DNA from: Variibacter gotjawalensis
GTDB taxonomy: Bacteria > Pseudomonadota > Alphaproteobacteria > Rhizobiales > Xanthobacteraceae
Assembly (NCBI RefSeq): GCF_002355335.1
Contig: NZ_AP014946.1
Coordinates: 821,501 to 885,500 of the forward strand
Length of the DNA stretch: 64,000 nt
Reading direction: 5' to 3'
The notes under the pieces were generated by a model that saw nothing but the letters and a program-made list of their open reading frames with translations, was not told the DNA's origin and did not search any database. Both the position numbers and the translations under genes were made by a program. This document shows, in pieces, positions 1 to 9,410 of the stretch (position 1 is the first letter of the stretch; each line of letters begins with the position of its first letter).

Positions 1-38
1 CAACATGTGCCCGTTCGGGTCTTTGGCCTTATAATGCA

Positions 39-55
39 CCGCAACAATGTTGCGG
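39..55. promoter_or_regulatory. Palindrome upstream of the VanX-like gene
   Basis: A perfect 8-bp inverted repeat, CCGCAACA and TGTTGCGG, has one central base. Three more matched bases on each side follow a single mismatch. It lies about 75 bp before the dipeptidase start, a usual place for a dimeric repressor operator. The binding protein is unknown; it could equally be the end of a transcript from the left. Confidence 0.35.
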
Positions 56-129
56 CGCAATAGTGTCACAAAGTTACGAGCGCGTGCGTGGCCATCATAA
101 AAACACCAACGAACGCAATACATTAAGCG

Positions 130-804
130 ATGCACGCATTTTTTCTGGCAATCGTTGCGGTTGTTGTTTCGTTTGATTTCGCCGCGGCTCAGACGAGCCG
201 TCCAGCCGATTTCGTTGATGCCGCTGCGGCCACTCCGGGTCTTCGGATCGACATGCGCTATGCCGGATCCAACAACTTCGTCGGTCGCACGATCGATGGC
301 TACCGCGCGCAGCGCTGTCTCGTTGTCCGCCAAGCGGCGGTGGCTCTAGCCGCGGTCCAGCGCGATCTCGCGGCTTCCGGCTTCGGCCTCAAGATGCTCG
401 ATTGTTATCGGCCGGCGCGCGCTGTCCGCGATTTCCAGCGTTGGGCCGAAGACCCTTCCGATCAACGCAACAAGGCGGCGTATTACCCGAGCGTCGATAA
501 ACGGGAGCTGTTCGCCCGCGGCTACGTCGCGGCACGGTCCGGCCACTCGCGCGGCGCGACCGTCGACCTCACACTGGTGCGGCTCGATGGCGCCGACGTC
601 GACATGGGCACGCGCTTCGATTTTCTCGATGCGAAATCCGCGCCGGGAAGCCGCGCCGTCAGCCAGGATGCGCAACGCCATCGCGCAGTGCTACGATCCG
701 CCATGCAGCGGCACGGCTTCCAGGGCATCAGCAACGAATGGTGGCACTTCCGGCTCGTCCCGGAGCCGTATCCGTCGACCTACTTCGACTTTCCGGTCGA
801 GTGA
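130..804 (+). CDS. VanX-like D-alanyl-D-alanine dipeptidase, exported
   Basis: Zinc dipeptidase of peptidase family M15D, which hydrolyses D-Ala-D-Ala. The 224-residue protein begins with a hydrophobic signal peptide (residues 1-20, ending FAAA before QTSRP), so it should act in the periplasm, probably recycling peptidoglycan dipeptide rather than giving vancomycin resistance. The family signature is complete: SGHSRGATVD supplies zinc ligands His139 and Asp146, and EWWHF supplies the catalytic Glu203 and zinc ligand His206. DCYRPARAVRDF (91-102) matches the conserved Arg region. The gene stands alone, and no vanHA-type ligase or dehydrogenase is nearby, which also argues for a housekeeping role. 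It converges on the MFS gene, with a 53-bp repeat in between. Confidence 0.88.
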   Translation: MHAFFLAIVAVVVSFDFAAAQTSRPADFVDAAAATPGLRIDMRYAGSNNFVGRTIDGYRAQRCLVVRQAAVALAAVQRDLAASGFGLKMLDCYRPARAVRDFQRWAEDPSDQRNKAAYYPSVDKRELFARGYVAARSGHSRGATVDLTLVRLDGADVDMGTRFDFLDAKSAPGSRAVSQDAQRHRAVLRSAMQRHGFQGISNEWWHFRLVPEPYPSTYFDFPVE

Positions 805-817
805 CCGTCAGCGTTTA

Positions 818-870
818 GAGCATTTTCAAGTGAGGTGGACACCGGTTCACGTCAAGAAAATGCGACCACT
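818..870 (+). repeat. 53-bp intergenic repeat, copy 1
   Basis: The same 53 bp recur at 62206-62258 in the same orientation with one mismatch. Inside is a perfect inverted repeat, GCATTTTC (820-827) and GAAAATGC (856-863), around 28 bases. Both copies lie between convergent genes, and this copy touches the last base of the MFS stop codon. I recall similar elements in many copies in Bradyrhizobium and Rhodopseudomonas intergenic DNA, but that is memory, not a search. Confidence 0.85.
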
Positions 871-2084
871 TAAGATCTTCTATTGCCGACGAGCACGAGC
901 GGCACGCAGATCAGCGCAAACAATCCGGCGGCGACGAACACAGCCTGCGGATGCCCGTGATCGAGCAGGAAGCCGAACAGCAGCGGCGACGCGATGCCGC
1001 CGATGTTGAAGCCGTTGGTGACGAAGGCGAAGACCTTGCCGTGCGATCCGTCCGGCGTTACGGCGCGCACCAGCATATCGCGTGATGGCGCGATGGCGCC
1101 GCCGACGAGACCCGCGATCGCGAACGTGAAGAGCAAGACTGCCGCTCCGGCATCGACAAAGGCGAGCGACAACGCAGAGAGGCCGAAACCCGCGAGGCAA
1201 ACGACGGCCGCGATATCGTGGCGCTGCGTGCGCGACGCGATGTATCCGCCGACCAGAACACCGAGCGCGCTGAGCACCAGATAAAGCGTGAGCGCGCTGC
1301 CGCTCAGCGCCAGCGGAACACCGCGCAGCGACTCGAGCGCCGGCATTGAGAAATTCTGCACCCCGGCATTCATCAGCGCGAGCAGCGTGAAGACACCGAG
1401 TTGCACCAGCACGGGCGGCGAGAACAGCAACGCGCGCCCGCTCGGCGTAGCGACGTCGGCTTTCGGCGAAGTTGGAGCGGGGGCGGCTTTTCCGGCGAAA
1501 TCACGCCAGAAAATCGCGAGCACGATCGCGACCGAGAGCCCGATGGCGGCGGCCGTAAAGTAAGCCGTGCGCCAGCCGAATTGCGTGGCGATCGGCAACA
1601 GCAGAACGGGCGAAGCTGCGGAGCCCGCCATGCCCGCGAATGTGTGAAGTGCATACGCATGGCTCATCCGCGCAGCGGGCATACGTTGCGCAAGCAGCGA
1701 ATAGTCGGCCGGATGATAGACGGTGTTGCCGAAACCGAGCAGTGCGAACATTGCGACGAAGAGCCAGAACGGCCCGGCAGAAGCCGCGCTCGCGAGAGCA
1801 ATCGAGCCGATCACCAACCCGCAAATCAGCACCGCGCCGGCGTTGCTGCGGTCGACCAGATAGCCCGCATGCGTTTGAAAAAGCGCGGAGATCAGGTTGA
1901 AGGCGAAGAACGCGAGGCCGACCTGCGTGTAGGTGACGCCGTAGTCGGCGCGCACGAGCGTCAGTACAGGTGCCAACACCACAATGTAGAAATGGCTGAC
2001 GAAATGCGCGGCGCAGATCAGCGCGAGCAAGCGGTGGGTGGCCCACCCTTCTCGAGTGGACTGCGGCGGTGCCAAAGGCGTCAT
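870..2084 (-). CDS. MFS efflux transporter, fosmidomycin-resistance (Fsr)-like
   Basis: A 12-helix major facilitator of 404 residues, the usual length. The N-terminal stretch AHFVSHFYIVVLAPVL and the motif GNTVYHPADYSLL resemble the Fsr family of drug exporters; GYLVDRSNAG is a degenerate MFS loop 2-3 motif. It should be a proton-driven inner-membrane exporter of small molecules, substrate unknown. It is divergent from the MATE exporter (88 bp between starts), so two exporter families share one promoter region. Its stop codon abuts a 53-bp repeat. Confidence 0.8.
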   Translation of the reverse strand: MTPLAPPQSTREGWATHRLLALICAAHFVSHFYIVVLAPVLTLVRADYGVTYTQVGLAFFAFNLISALFQTHAGYLVDRSNAGAVLICGLVIGSIALASAASAGPFWLFVAMFALLGFGNTVYHPADYSLLAQRMPAARMSHAYALHTFAGMAGSAASPVLLLPIATQFGWRTAYFTAAAIGLSVAIVLAIFWRDFAGKAAPAPTSPKADVATPSGRALLFSPPVLVQLGVFTLLALMNAGVQNFSMPALESLRGVPLALSGSALTLYLVLSALGVLVGGYIASRTQRHDIAAVVCLAGFGLSALSLAFVDAGAAVLLFTFAIAGLVGGAIAPSRDMLVRAVTPDGSHGKVFAFVTNGFNIGGIASPLLFGFLLDHGHPQAVFVAAGLFALICVPLVLVGNRRS

Positions 2085-2172
2085 TCGGGCGTTTCCTAAC
2101 GCGGTTGGCCGCTGATATCAGATTGACGGCCGATATGCCTCCCCCTCACGCGCCGATTTCGGAATAGGTCCT

Positions 2173-3474
2173 TTGCTCCGTCGCATCATGCCGCTCGCGG
2201 CGCCCACCTTCTTTGTGGCCGTGCTGCAGACGATCGCGCAGCTGGCCGAGACCTGGTTGGCCGCGCGCCAAGGCACGGTCGCGCTGGCGGGCTGGGCGGT
2301 CGTCATGCCGTTTGGCCTGTTGCTCATGCAGATGTCCGGCGGGGCTATCGGTGGCGGCGTCGTCTCCGCGATCGCCCGGGCGTTGGGTGCGGGCCGGAAG
2401 GATGAAGCATCCGCGCTTGTCGCGCATGGGCTCTTGCTCGCCCTCGGCGGTGCGCTTCTCTTCATGGTCGTCATGCTTGGCTTTGCGCGGCCGATCCTGA
2501 CGCTGGTCGGCGGTCCGGAGGCGGCCGCGGCCAGCACGGCTTACGCGATGTGCCTGTTCGGCTTCGGTGCGCTGCCGGCGTGGTTCGCCAACACGCTCGC
2601 GTCCGTCCTCCGCGGCGGCGGTCAGCATGCATTCGCGGCCGCTGCGCTGAGCAGCGCGTGGATCATGCAACCACTCGTCGCCTGGTTCTTGATGGAGCGC
2701 GTCGGTCTCGGCTTGCCCGGTGCGGGCATCGCCTATGCGGTCGCGATGCTCGGCGCCGGCATCGTCATGGCGATGCTGGTGCTGCGCGGCTATGCGGGCT
2801 TCGTTCCGACGCTACGCCTCAAGCTTTCCGGCGACCTCTTTCGCCGAATCCTCAGTGTCGGGCTAATTGCGTCGGTCATGGCGGCGCTCGGAAATCTTGC
2901 AACGATGCTCGTCACCTCGCAGGTCGCGCATTACGGCACGGTGGCGGTTGCGGCTTATGGCGTGATCGCGCGGCTCGAGTTTCTCACCGTACCGCTCGCT
3001 TTCGGCGTCGGCTCGGCTTTGACGGCGCTCGTAGGCAACGCCGTCGGTGCAGGCGATTGGCCGCTTGCACGGCGCACGGCCGGCTTCGGTGCCGTGATGG
3101 CATTTCTGCTCACCGGCCTCGCGGGTCTTGTGCTCACATTTTATCCGGAGCGCGTCGCGGCGTTGTTCGCCAGCGACCTCCAAGTCGCGGCGGTAGCGTC
3201 GCGCGGACTGCAGATCGTCGGCCCCGCCTTCGCGGGTTTGGGTGTCGGCGTGTCGCTTTACTTCGCCGCGATGGGCGCAGGTCGCATGGGCTGGCCATTC
3301 GTCGCCGCGATCTCTCGCATCGTGCTCGCGGTCGGCGGTGGTTACGTGCTGTCGCACACGCTCGGCTATGGGCTCGACGGACAGTTTTACGGAGTGGCGT
3401 TAGGCTTGCTCGGCTACGGCTTCTTCAACGCAATCGCGGTGCGCCCCGGTGTCTGGAGCGCCCGCGTGCGGTAG
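2173..3474 (+). CDS. MATE family efflux transporter
   Basis: Multidrug and toxin extrusion transporter of 433 residues with 12 predicted helices in two MatE halves. The first half begins with the family-like stretch PLAAPTFFVAVLQTIAQLAETW, and the second repeats the pattern from LFRRILSVGLIA. It should export cationic or lipophilic compounds across the inner membrane using an ion gradient. The reading frame is closed by a TAG just upstream, so the start is TTG at 2173 or ATG at 2188; the ATG would remove five residues before the first helix. It ends 3 bp before the convergent end of proB. Confidence 0.85.
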   Translation: MLRRIMPLAAPTFFVAVLQTIAQLAETWLAARQGTVALAGWAVVMPFGLLLMQMSGGAIGGGVVSAIARALGAGRKDEASALVAHGLLLALGGALLFMVVMLGFARPILTLVGGPEAAAASTAYAMCLFGFGALPAWFANTLASVLRGGGQHAFAAAALSSAWIMQPLVAWFLMERVGLGLPGAGIAYAVAMLGAGIVMAMLVLRGYAGFVPTLRLKLSGDLFRRILSVGLIASVMAALGNLATMLVTSQVAHYGTVAVAAYGVIARLEFLTVPLAFGVGSALTALVGNAVGAGDWPLARRTAGFGAVMAFLLTGLAGLVLTFYPERVAALFASDLQVAAVASRGLQIVGPAFAGLGVGVSLYFAAMGAGRMGWPFVAAISRIVLAVGGGYVLSHTLGYGLDGQFYGVALGLLGYGFFNAIAVRPGVWSARVR

Positions 3475-3477
3475 CGC

Positions 3478-4608
3478 TCAGGCGCTGCCGAGCACCAGAT
3501 CGTCGCGATGAATCATCGCGGCGCGGCCCGTGGTGCCGAGCACTTCCTTAATCGCAGCCGAACCCTTGCCGCATAGCTGCGCGGCATCATCCGCGTCGTA
3601 GGCGACGAGCCCGCGTCCGACTTCACCGCCGTCAGGCCCACGCACGATCACGGCGTCACCGCGCGCGAACGCACCTTCGACGCGCGTCACGCCAGCCGGC
3701 AATAGACTCTTACCCTTGCGCAACGCTGCTTCGGCGCCGGCGTCGACATGGATCACGCCACGCGGCTCAAGCGAGCCGGCAATCCACTTTTTGCGTGCCG
3801 TCACGGGGTTTGCGGGTGTGAGGAACCACGTGCAAGCACCGCCGGCCTGGATCGCGTGCAGAGGCCGCTCGATCTTGCCCGACGCAATGACGAGATGTGC
3901 GCCCGCGGTCGTGGCGATCTTCGCGGCTTCGATCTTTGTCTGCATGCCGCCGCGCGAAAGCTCGGAGGCGGAGCCGCCCGCCATATGCTCGATCTCGGCC
4001 GTAATGCGCGGCACCACCGGGATCAGCTTGGCGTTCTTCTTCACATTCGGCGGCGCGTCGTAGAGGCCGTCGATGTCGCTGAGCAATACGACGAGGTCCG
4101 CACTCGCCATCGTTCCGACGCGGGCGGCGAGCCGATCATTGTCGCCATAGCGGATCTCGGTCGTTGCAACCGTGTCATTCTCGTTGATCACCGGCACCGA
4201 ACGCCACTCGAGCAATTTTCCGATCGTCGCGCGCGCGTTGAGGTAACGGCGACGTTCTTCGGTGTCGCCGAGCGTCAGCAGAAGCTGACCCGCCGTGATT
4301 CCGTGCTGGCCAAGCGCTTCGCTCCAGGTCCGCGCCAGTACAATCTGGCCCACGGCGGCGGCTGCTTGGCTGTCTTCGAGTTTCATCGCGCCACGCGGTA
4401 ATTTGAGAACCGCGCGCCCAAGCGCGATTGCGCCGGACGATACGATGATGATGTCGCGGCCATCTTTATGCAGCGCCGCGATGTCGCTCACCAGCGATGC
4501 GAGCCAAGGCGCGCGAACTTGTCCGGCCGTATGGTCGACAAGCAGCGAGGAGCCGACCTTCACGATGATGCGGCGGAAATCGTTGAGCTTTGGAGCGAGG
4601 GAAGACAT
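3478..4608 (-). CDS. proB: Glutamate 5-kinase
   Basis: Catalyses the first step of proline synthesis, ATP-dependent phosphorylation of glutamate to gamma-glutamyl phosphate, in the cytoplasm. Residues 12-260 form the amino-acid kinase fold: [13 protein letters not shown] binds phosphate, [10 protein letters not shown] follows, and [23 protein letters not shown] is the glutamate-binding region. Residues 280-370 form the C-terminal PUA domain found in most ProB proteins. At 376 residues it is full length. It lies 12 bp after obgE on the same strand, the conserved alphaproteobacterial obgE-proB order. proA is not in the window next to it. Confidence 0.95.
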   Translation of the reverse strand: MSSLAPKLNDFRRIIVKVGSSLLVDHTAGQVRAPWLASLVSDIAALHKDGRDIIIVSSGAIALGRAVLKLPRGAMKLEDSQAAAAVGQIVLARTWSEALGQHGITAGQLLLTLGDTEERRRYLNARATIGKLLEWRSVPVINENDTVATTEIRYGDNDRLAARVGTMASADLVVLLSDIDGLYDAPPNVKKNAKLIPVVPRITAEIEHMAGGSASELSRGGMQTKIEAAKIATTAGAHLVIASGKIERPLHAIQAGGACTWFLTPANPVTARKKWIAGSLEPRGVIHVDAGAEAALRKGKSLLPAGVTRVEGAFARGDAVIVRGPDGGEVGRGLVAYDADDAAQLCGKGSAAIKEVLGTTGRAAMIHRDDLVLGSA

Positions 4609-4620
4609 CGTCGTTTTGGC

Positions 4621-5721
<1,101 letters not shown>

Positions 5722-5791
5722 TTACGGCGTCTATCTATAGGGGCTTTGTGTTCAGCAAAAGCCTTTCGTTCGTTAACCCTGCCGGGTCGCC

Positions 5792-6709
5792 ATGACGACG
5801 TCTGAACTGCCCGCCGGCGCCTCCCTGCGCCGCAACGCCACGCTTGTCGGCATCGCACTGATGATGCTTGGCGTTTTCCTCTATTCGCTCAACGACGCGC
5901 TCGGCAAATACATGCTGGCGACCTATTCGGTCGGCCAGATGCTGCTGATCCGCGCTTCGGCGGCGCTGATCGTGCTGTCTCCCTTCATTTGGACCCAGCG
6001 AGCGGCCTTTGGAACGATCCCGCGGCCCGGCCTGCAGCTCGTGCGCGTCTTCCTGTCGACCGCCGAAGTCGTGATGTTCTTCTGGGCCGTGACTTATCTC
6101 CCGCTCGCAGACACCGTCACTTACTATCTGGCCGGGCCGATCTACGTGACGGCGCTGTCGCCGATCCTCCTTCGCGAGCACGTCGGCTGGCGCCGCTGGA
6201 CCGCCGTCGTTATCGGTTTTGTCGGCGTGATCATCACGCTGAATCCATCGCCGGCAACGCTGACATTGCCCGCCATCATCGCGCTGTTTGGCAGCTTCTT
6301 CTTCGCGATGCTGATGATCGCGACCCGCCACTTGCGCGGCACACCCGACATCGTGATGGCGACGAGCCAGATCGGCGCGACATGGGTGCTCGCAGCGTTT
6401 TGGGCGCCGATAGGCTGGATTGCGCCGACGCTGGTCGACATGTCGCTTATGGCTTTGCTCGGTGTCGTCGCGGTCGTCGCGATGATGAGTGTCAACCGTT
6501 CTCTGAAACTCGCGCCGGCCAGCGTCGTCGTCCCCTATCAGTACATGTTGATCGTCTGGGCCGTGATCCTCGGTTATCTCGTCTTCAACGAGGTGCCGAA
6601 AATACATGTCATCGTCGGCTCGCTGATCATCGTGCTCGCCGGGCTCTATATCTTCTGGCGCGAGCAGGCGAACGCGAAAGAGCCACTCGTTGAGCAGCCG
6701 CCGGGCTGA
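5792..6709 (+). CDS. EamA/DMT family transporter
   Basis: Drug/metabolite transporter superfamily protein of 305 residues with ten predicted helices in two EamA repeats (about residues 15-145 and 155-290). The second repeat ends in VIVGSLIIVLAGLYIFWRE, the usual closing helix. Such proteins move metabolites across the inner membrane; the substrate cannot be told from sequence. The region before the start contains a single TTAACC but no clear operator. The cupin gene follows 47 bp downstream, so the two may be co-transcribed. Confidence 0.85.
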   Translation: MTTSELPAGASLRRNATLVGIALMMLGVFLYSLNDALGKYMLATYSVGQMLLIRASAALIVLSPFIWTQRAAFGTIPRPGLQLVRVFLSTAEVVMFFWAVTYLPLADTVTYYLAGPIYVTALSPILLREHVGWRRWTAVVIGFVGVIITLNPSPATLTLPAIIALFGSFFFAMLMIATRHLRGTPDIVMATSQIGATWVLAAFWAPIGWIAPTLVDMSLMALLGVVAVVAMMSVNRSLKLAPASVVVPYQYMLIVWAVILGYLVFNEVPKIHVIVGSLIIVLAGLYIFWREQANAKEPLVEQPPG

Positions 6710-6756
6710 CGCGGAACTCGCGCCGGTCTGATCCGCTTCCCTCGCGGGAGATTGCG

Positions 6757-7278
6757 ATGACAAACACTGTCGAGCCACGCGCGCTGCGCTTCTCGGATGA
6801 TGGGATGATCCCGAACAATCCGAAGCTGCCGATGCTCGTCTACGCGCAGGCGTTTGATCTCGACAGCGAGCCAGATCCCGCCGCCGTGTTCGAGCAGACG
6901 TTCAAGCGCAATCGCTGGGGCAATTCTTGGCGCAACGGCATTTTTCCATACGTCCACTATCACTCCGCGATCCACGAAGTTCTCGGGATCGCGCAGGGGC
7001 ATGCGCGCGTCCGTTTCGGTGGCAACCAGGGCGTTGAACTCAATCTCAAGGCTGGCGACGTCGCAGTTTTGCCGGCCGGAACCGGCCATCATCGCCTCAG
7101 CGCCAGTCCCGACCTGCTTGTGGTCGGCGCGTATCCACCGGACGGCGAATACGATCTTTGCCGCGGCTCGGCGGAAGAACTGCGGGCTGCGCGCATTTCG
7201 ATCCCGCGCGTGCCGATACCGGATTATGACCCGCTGGGCGGCAAAGGCGGTGCCTTGCCGCGGTTGTGGCGCGCATAG
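6757..7278 (+). CDS. Cupin domain protein
   Basis: A single-domain cupin of 173 residues. The metal-binding core runs from HYHSAIHEVLGIAQGHARVRFGG (motif 1, about residues 67-90) to GDVAVLPAGTGHHRL (motif 2, about 100-115), so the His and Glu ligands expected for a metal are present. The C-terminal part, YPPDGEYDLCRG and a Pro-rich end, resembles uncharacterised cupins annotated in many proteobacteria. The start has a clear GGGAG ribosome site 9 bp upstream. The function is unknown; isomerase, dioxygenase or binding roles are all possible. Confidence 0.75.
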   Translation: MTNTVEPRALRFSDDGMIPNNPKLPMLVYAQAFDLDSEPDPAAVFEQTFKRNRWGNSWRNGIFPYVHYHSAIHEVLGIAQGHARVRFGGNQGVELNLKAGDVAVLPAGTGHHRLSASPDLLVVGAYPPDGEYDLCRGSAEELRAARISIPRVPIPDYDPLGGKGGALPRLWRA

Positions 7279-7320
7279 CCGTCGCGATATAAGGCGCGCG
7301 GCTCTTACCCGAGATTACTC

Positions 7321-8013
7321 ATGAAAGAATGGATCGCGTTCTGGAACGCGCCCAACGCGATTTACGTCAACGAGCATCACCGCGACGTGCATTATCGCAC
7401 GATCGCCGAGGATATCCGCGAGCATGTCCCGAGCGGGTCGGCGCGCGTCCTCGACTACGGTTGCGGAGAAGCGCTGCACGCGCGGCTGATAGCGAACGCC
7501 TGCGCCTCACTCACACTGAGCGATGCTGCGCCGACCGTCCGCTCGAACCTTGCGTCACGCTTCGTCGGCGAGCCGAAGATCGACGTGAAGTCGCCGGAAG
7601 ATATTGCGGCGTTGCCGGATGGTTCGTTCGATCTCATCGTCATGAACTCGGTCGCGCAATATCTCACGCGCGACGATCTAGCCGCGCTGATGAAAACGTT
7701 TCGGCGATTGCTTGCGCCGGGCGGCCGGTTTGTCTTCAGCGACGTCATTCCGAAAAACGTGTCGCCGATCACGGACGCGCTTGCGGTGTTGCGCTTCGCG
7801 GCGAAGCACGGCTTCCTGATACCGGCCGTGTTCGGTCTGGTACGCACGGTGTTTTCGAACTACAGCACGCTGCGTTCGCGTCTCGGTCTGTCACTCTACG
7901 ATGAGAGTGAAGCGCAGAAGCTGCTGCAGGATGCGGGTTTCTCGGCATCACGACACGCGAAGAACATCGGCCACAATCCGGCGCGAATGACTTTCGTCGC
8001 ACAGCCAACGTGA
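7321..8013 (+). CDS. Class I SAM-dependent methyltransferase
   Basis: A 230-residue methyltransferase. Motif I VLDYGCGEAL (about residues 42-51) binds S-adenosylmethionine, IAALPDGSFDLIVMNSVAQYL is motif II with the post-motif, and LLAPGGRFVFSDVIP is motif III. The fold is the small-molecule type 11 family, not a DNA or rRNA methylase. LRSRLGLSLYDESEAQKLL near the end may form the substrate lid. The target is unknown. It starts 42 bp after the cupin gene on the same strand, and the two could form one transcript. Confidence 0.8.
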   Translation: MKEWIAFWNAPNAIYVNEHHRDVHYRTIAEDIREHVPSGSARVLDYGCGEALHARLIANACASLTLSDAAPTVRSNLASRFVGEPKIDVKSPEDIAALPDGSFDLIVMNSVAQYLTRDDLAALMKTFRRLLAPGGRFVFSDVIPKNVSPITDALAVLRFAAKHGFLIPAVFGLVRTVFSNYSTLRSRLGLSLYDESEAQKLLQDAGFSASRHAKNIGHNPARMTFVAQPT

Positions 8014-8089
8014 GAATTGTCCACACGCATTAACGCTGCGGATACTTTACGCTTCCCCATGCGAACGGCGAATGAAATAAACTGAAGTT

Positions 8090-8164
8090 GGCTCGGTGGC
8101 GGAGTGGCGACGCGGGGACCGTGCATGGTCCCAAAGCCTGGTTCAAATCCAGGCCGAGCCTCCA
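8090..8164 (+). tRNA. tRNA-Cys-like gene with abnormal anticodon arm
   Basis: A 75-nt cloverleaf ending in encoded CCA. The acceptor stem GGCTCGG/CCGAGCC is perfect, the discriminator is T as in tRNA-Cys, the T arm CCTGG-TTCAAAT-CCAGG is canonical, and GGCGGAGTGG plus ACGC fits the D arm of tRNA-Cys in this clade. The anticodon arm is odd: GGGACC-GTGCAT-GGTCCC gives a 6-bp stem and 6-nt loop (18 nt) instead of 5-7-5 (17 nt). GCA would be the anticodon after T33, with only one base on its 3' side. The base before the T stem is G where a pyrimidine is usual. It is either a diverged tRNA-Cys, a tRNA pseudogene or a tRNA-like RNA. Confidence 0.6.
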
Positions 8165-8178
8165 ATTTCTTACGCTAT

Positions 8179-9084
8179 CTACGAAGTCGATTCGTCGCCG
8201 ACATTGACGACGACGATTTCCGGCGGCACGCCGAAGCGTAATGGCAGCTTGCTGCAGCCGAGCCCGCCCGACACGATCAAATGCCGATCGTTCTCGATCA
8301 CATGACCGTAGGCGTAGCGATTGCCGTAGCGTGACGGCACCATTGGCGAATAACCGAATATGCGCACTTGGCCGCCATGTGTGTGCCCAGACAGCGTGAG
8401 CGCGAAGCGATCCGGAATGTGCGCGAAGATATCCGGCTCATGTGCCATCAAAATCGCCGGCGCATCGTCGGTAATCGCCGCGAGCGTCTTGCGCATATCG
8501 TGAACGCCCATCTTCGGATGCCGGAACGGGAAGGCGATCTGGTCACCGAGGCCGGCGAGCCAAAACGGCTTGCCGTCTTTTTTCAGTTGGATCGCCTCGT
8601 TCTCGAGCAACGGAAGGCCGGCGTTGCGAAACGCCGTGTGCGTGATGGTTGGTCCGCTGAGCCGGCGCTGTGCTCTGTCGTCGTCCCACCAGTCGTGATT
8701 TCCGAGCACGCCGTGAACGCCGAGCGGCGCTTTCAGCCGTGCGAGAGCTTTGGCGACATCCGGAACAGTAGCCTTCAACGTAACGCCGCGATGGCTCGCG
8801 ATATAGTCACCGAGCAAAAGGATCGCGTCGGCTCCGAGAGCATTCGTCGTATCGACGATCTCCTCGACCCGCTCCATCGGCATCAGCGGCTCGCTGGCAT
8901 GCAGATCGGCAATGATAGCAAGCTTGAGTTTGAGGCCCGGCGTCCAGCCCTTTGGGGTCAGCTGGTAGTCCTGAATGCGAAGCCGATAGCGCGGCTCGAA
9001 GCCGAATGCATACCCGGTGGCCGCGAGCGTCGCTGCCGCGCCGGCAAGGCCCGTGATGAATGTGCGGCGCGTAATGTGAAGCAT
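8179..9084 (-). CDS. Tat-exported metallophosphoesterase, YaeI-like
   Basis: Calcineurin-type phosphoesterase of 301 residues. A twin-arginine leader (ITRRTFITGLAG, residues 4-15) suggests folded export to the periplasm. All metal and catalytic motifs are present: Asp60 and His62 in ADLHA, Asp93 in GDYIA, Asn129 and His130 in GNHDWW, His215 in MAHEPD, and His234 and His236 in SGHTHGGQ. The closest described relatives are YaeI/YkuE-type membrane-surface phosphodiesterases, some of which act on lipid-linked substrates. The substrate here is not known. The gene ends 14 bp from the tRNA-like gene and is convergent with it. Confidence 0.85.
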   Translation of the reverse strand: MLHITRRTFITGLAGAAATLAATGYAFGFEPRYRLRIQDYQLTPKGWTPGLKLKLAIIADLHASEPLMPMERVEEIVDTTNALGADAILLLGDYIASHRGVTLKATVPDVAKALARLKAPLGVHGVLGNHDWWDDDRAQRRLSGPTITHTAFRNAGLPLLENEAIQLKKDGKPFWLAGLGDQIAFPFRHPKMGVHDMRKTLAAITDDAPAILMAHEPDIFAHIPDRFALTLSGHTHGGQVRIFGYSPMVPSRYGNRYAYGHVIENDRHLIVSGGLGCSKLPLRFGVPPEIVVVNVGDESTS

Positions 9085-9410
9085 TCGGGTCGGTCACTGA
9101 AGGCCGGGTGAACCGCGAGCCGGCCGATCTCGCACAACCGTATGTATCAAGCGATTGCGGCTGCGCGTGGCCGCTTTCACGTCACCTTTTCGTATGGTGA
9201 ACGTGGGTTGCGTCGGATCGCACACACACGCCCGCGTGGCGGAACCTGTGCCCTGCACCGAAAAGCGCCTTTCCATTCCGGAGCGGATGGTCTAGGAAAC
9301 CCGCGCGCACGGGCGGGGCCTGGCGCCGAGCCGGTCAGGACGCGCCCCAGGCGCGCCCTTTTTTTATGTGCGCTCAAGTATTTATGCGCACGCAAGCTTG
9401 TCGAGAACAG
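9085..9410 (+). other. Divergent promoter region and carB leader
   Basis: The 326 bp between the phosphoesterase and carB starts hold no credible gene. A hairpin, CCATTCCG-GAG-CGGATGG, lies at 9273-9290 and a terminator-like hairpin follows (listed separately). Because no plus-strand gene precedes it, any transcript ending there must begin in this same region. Confidence 0.5.
9311..9365 (+). terminator. Terminator-like hairpin in the carB leader
   Basis: GGGCG (9311-9315) pairs with CGCCC (9354-9358) and GCCTGG (9318-9323) with CCAGGC (9347-9352), followed at once by seven T residues. A competing small hairpin, CGCGCC-CCA-GGCGCG (9341-9355), overlaps it. The T run ends 45 bp before the chosen carB start, the arrangement of a transcription attenuator. 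Confidence 0.55.
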
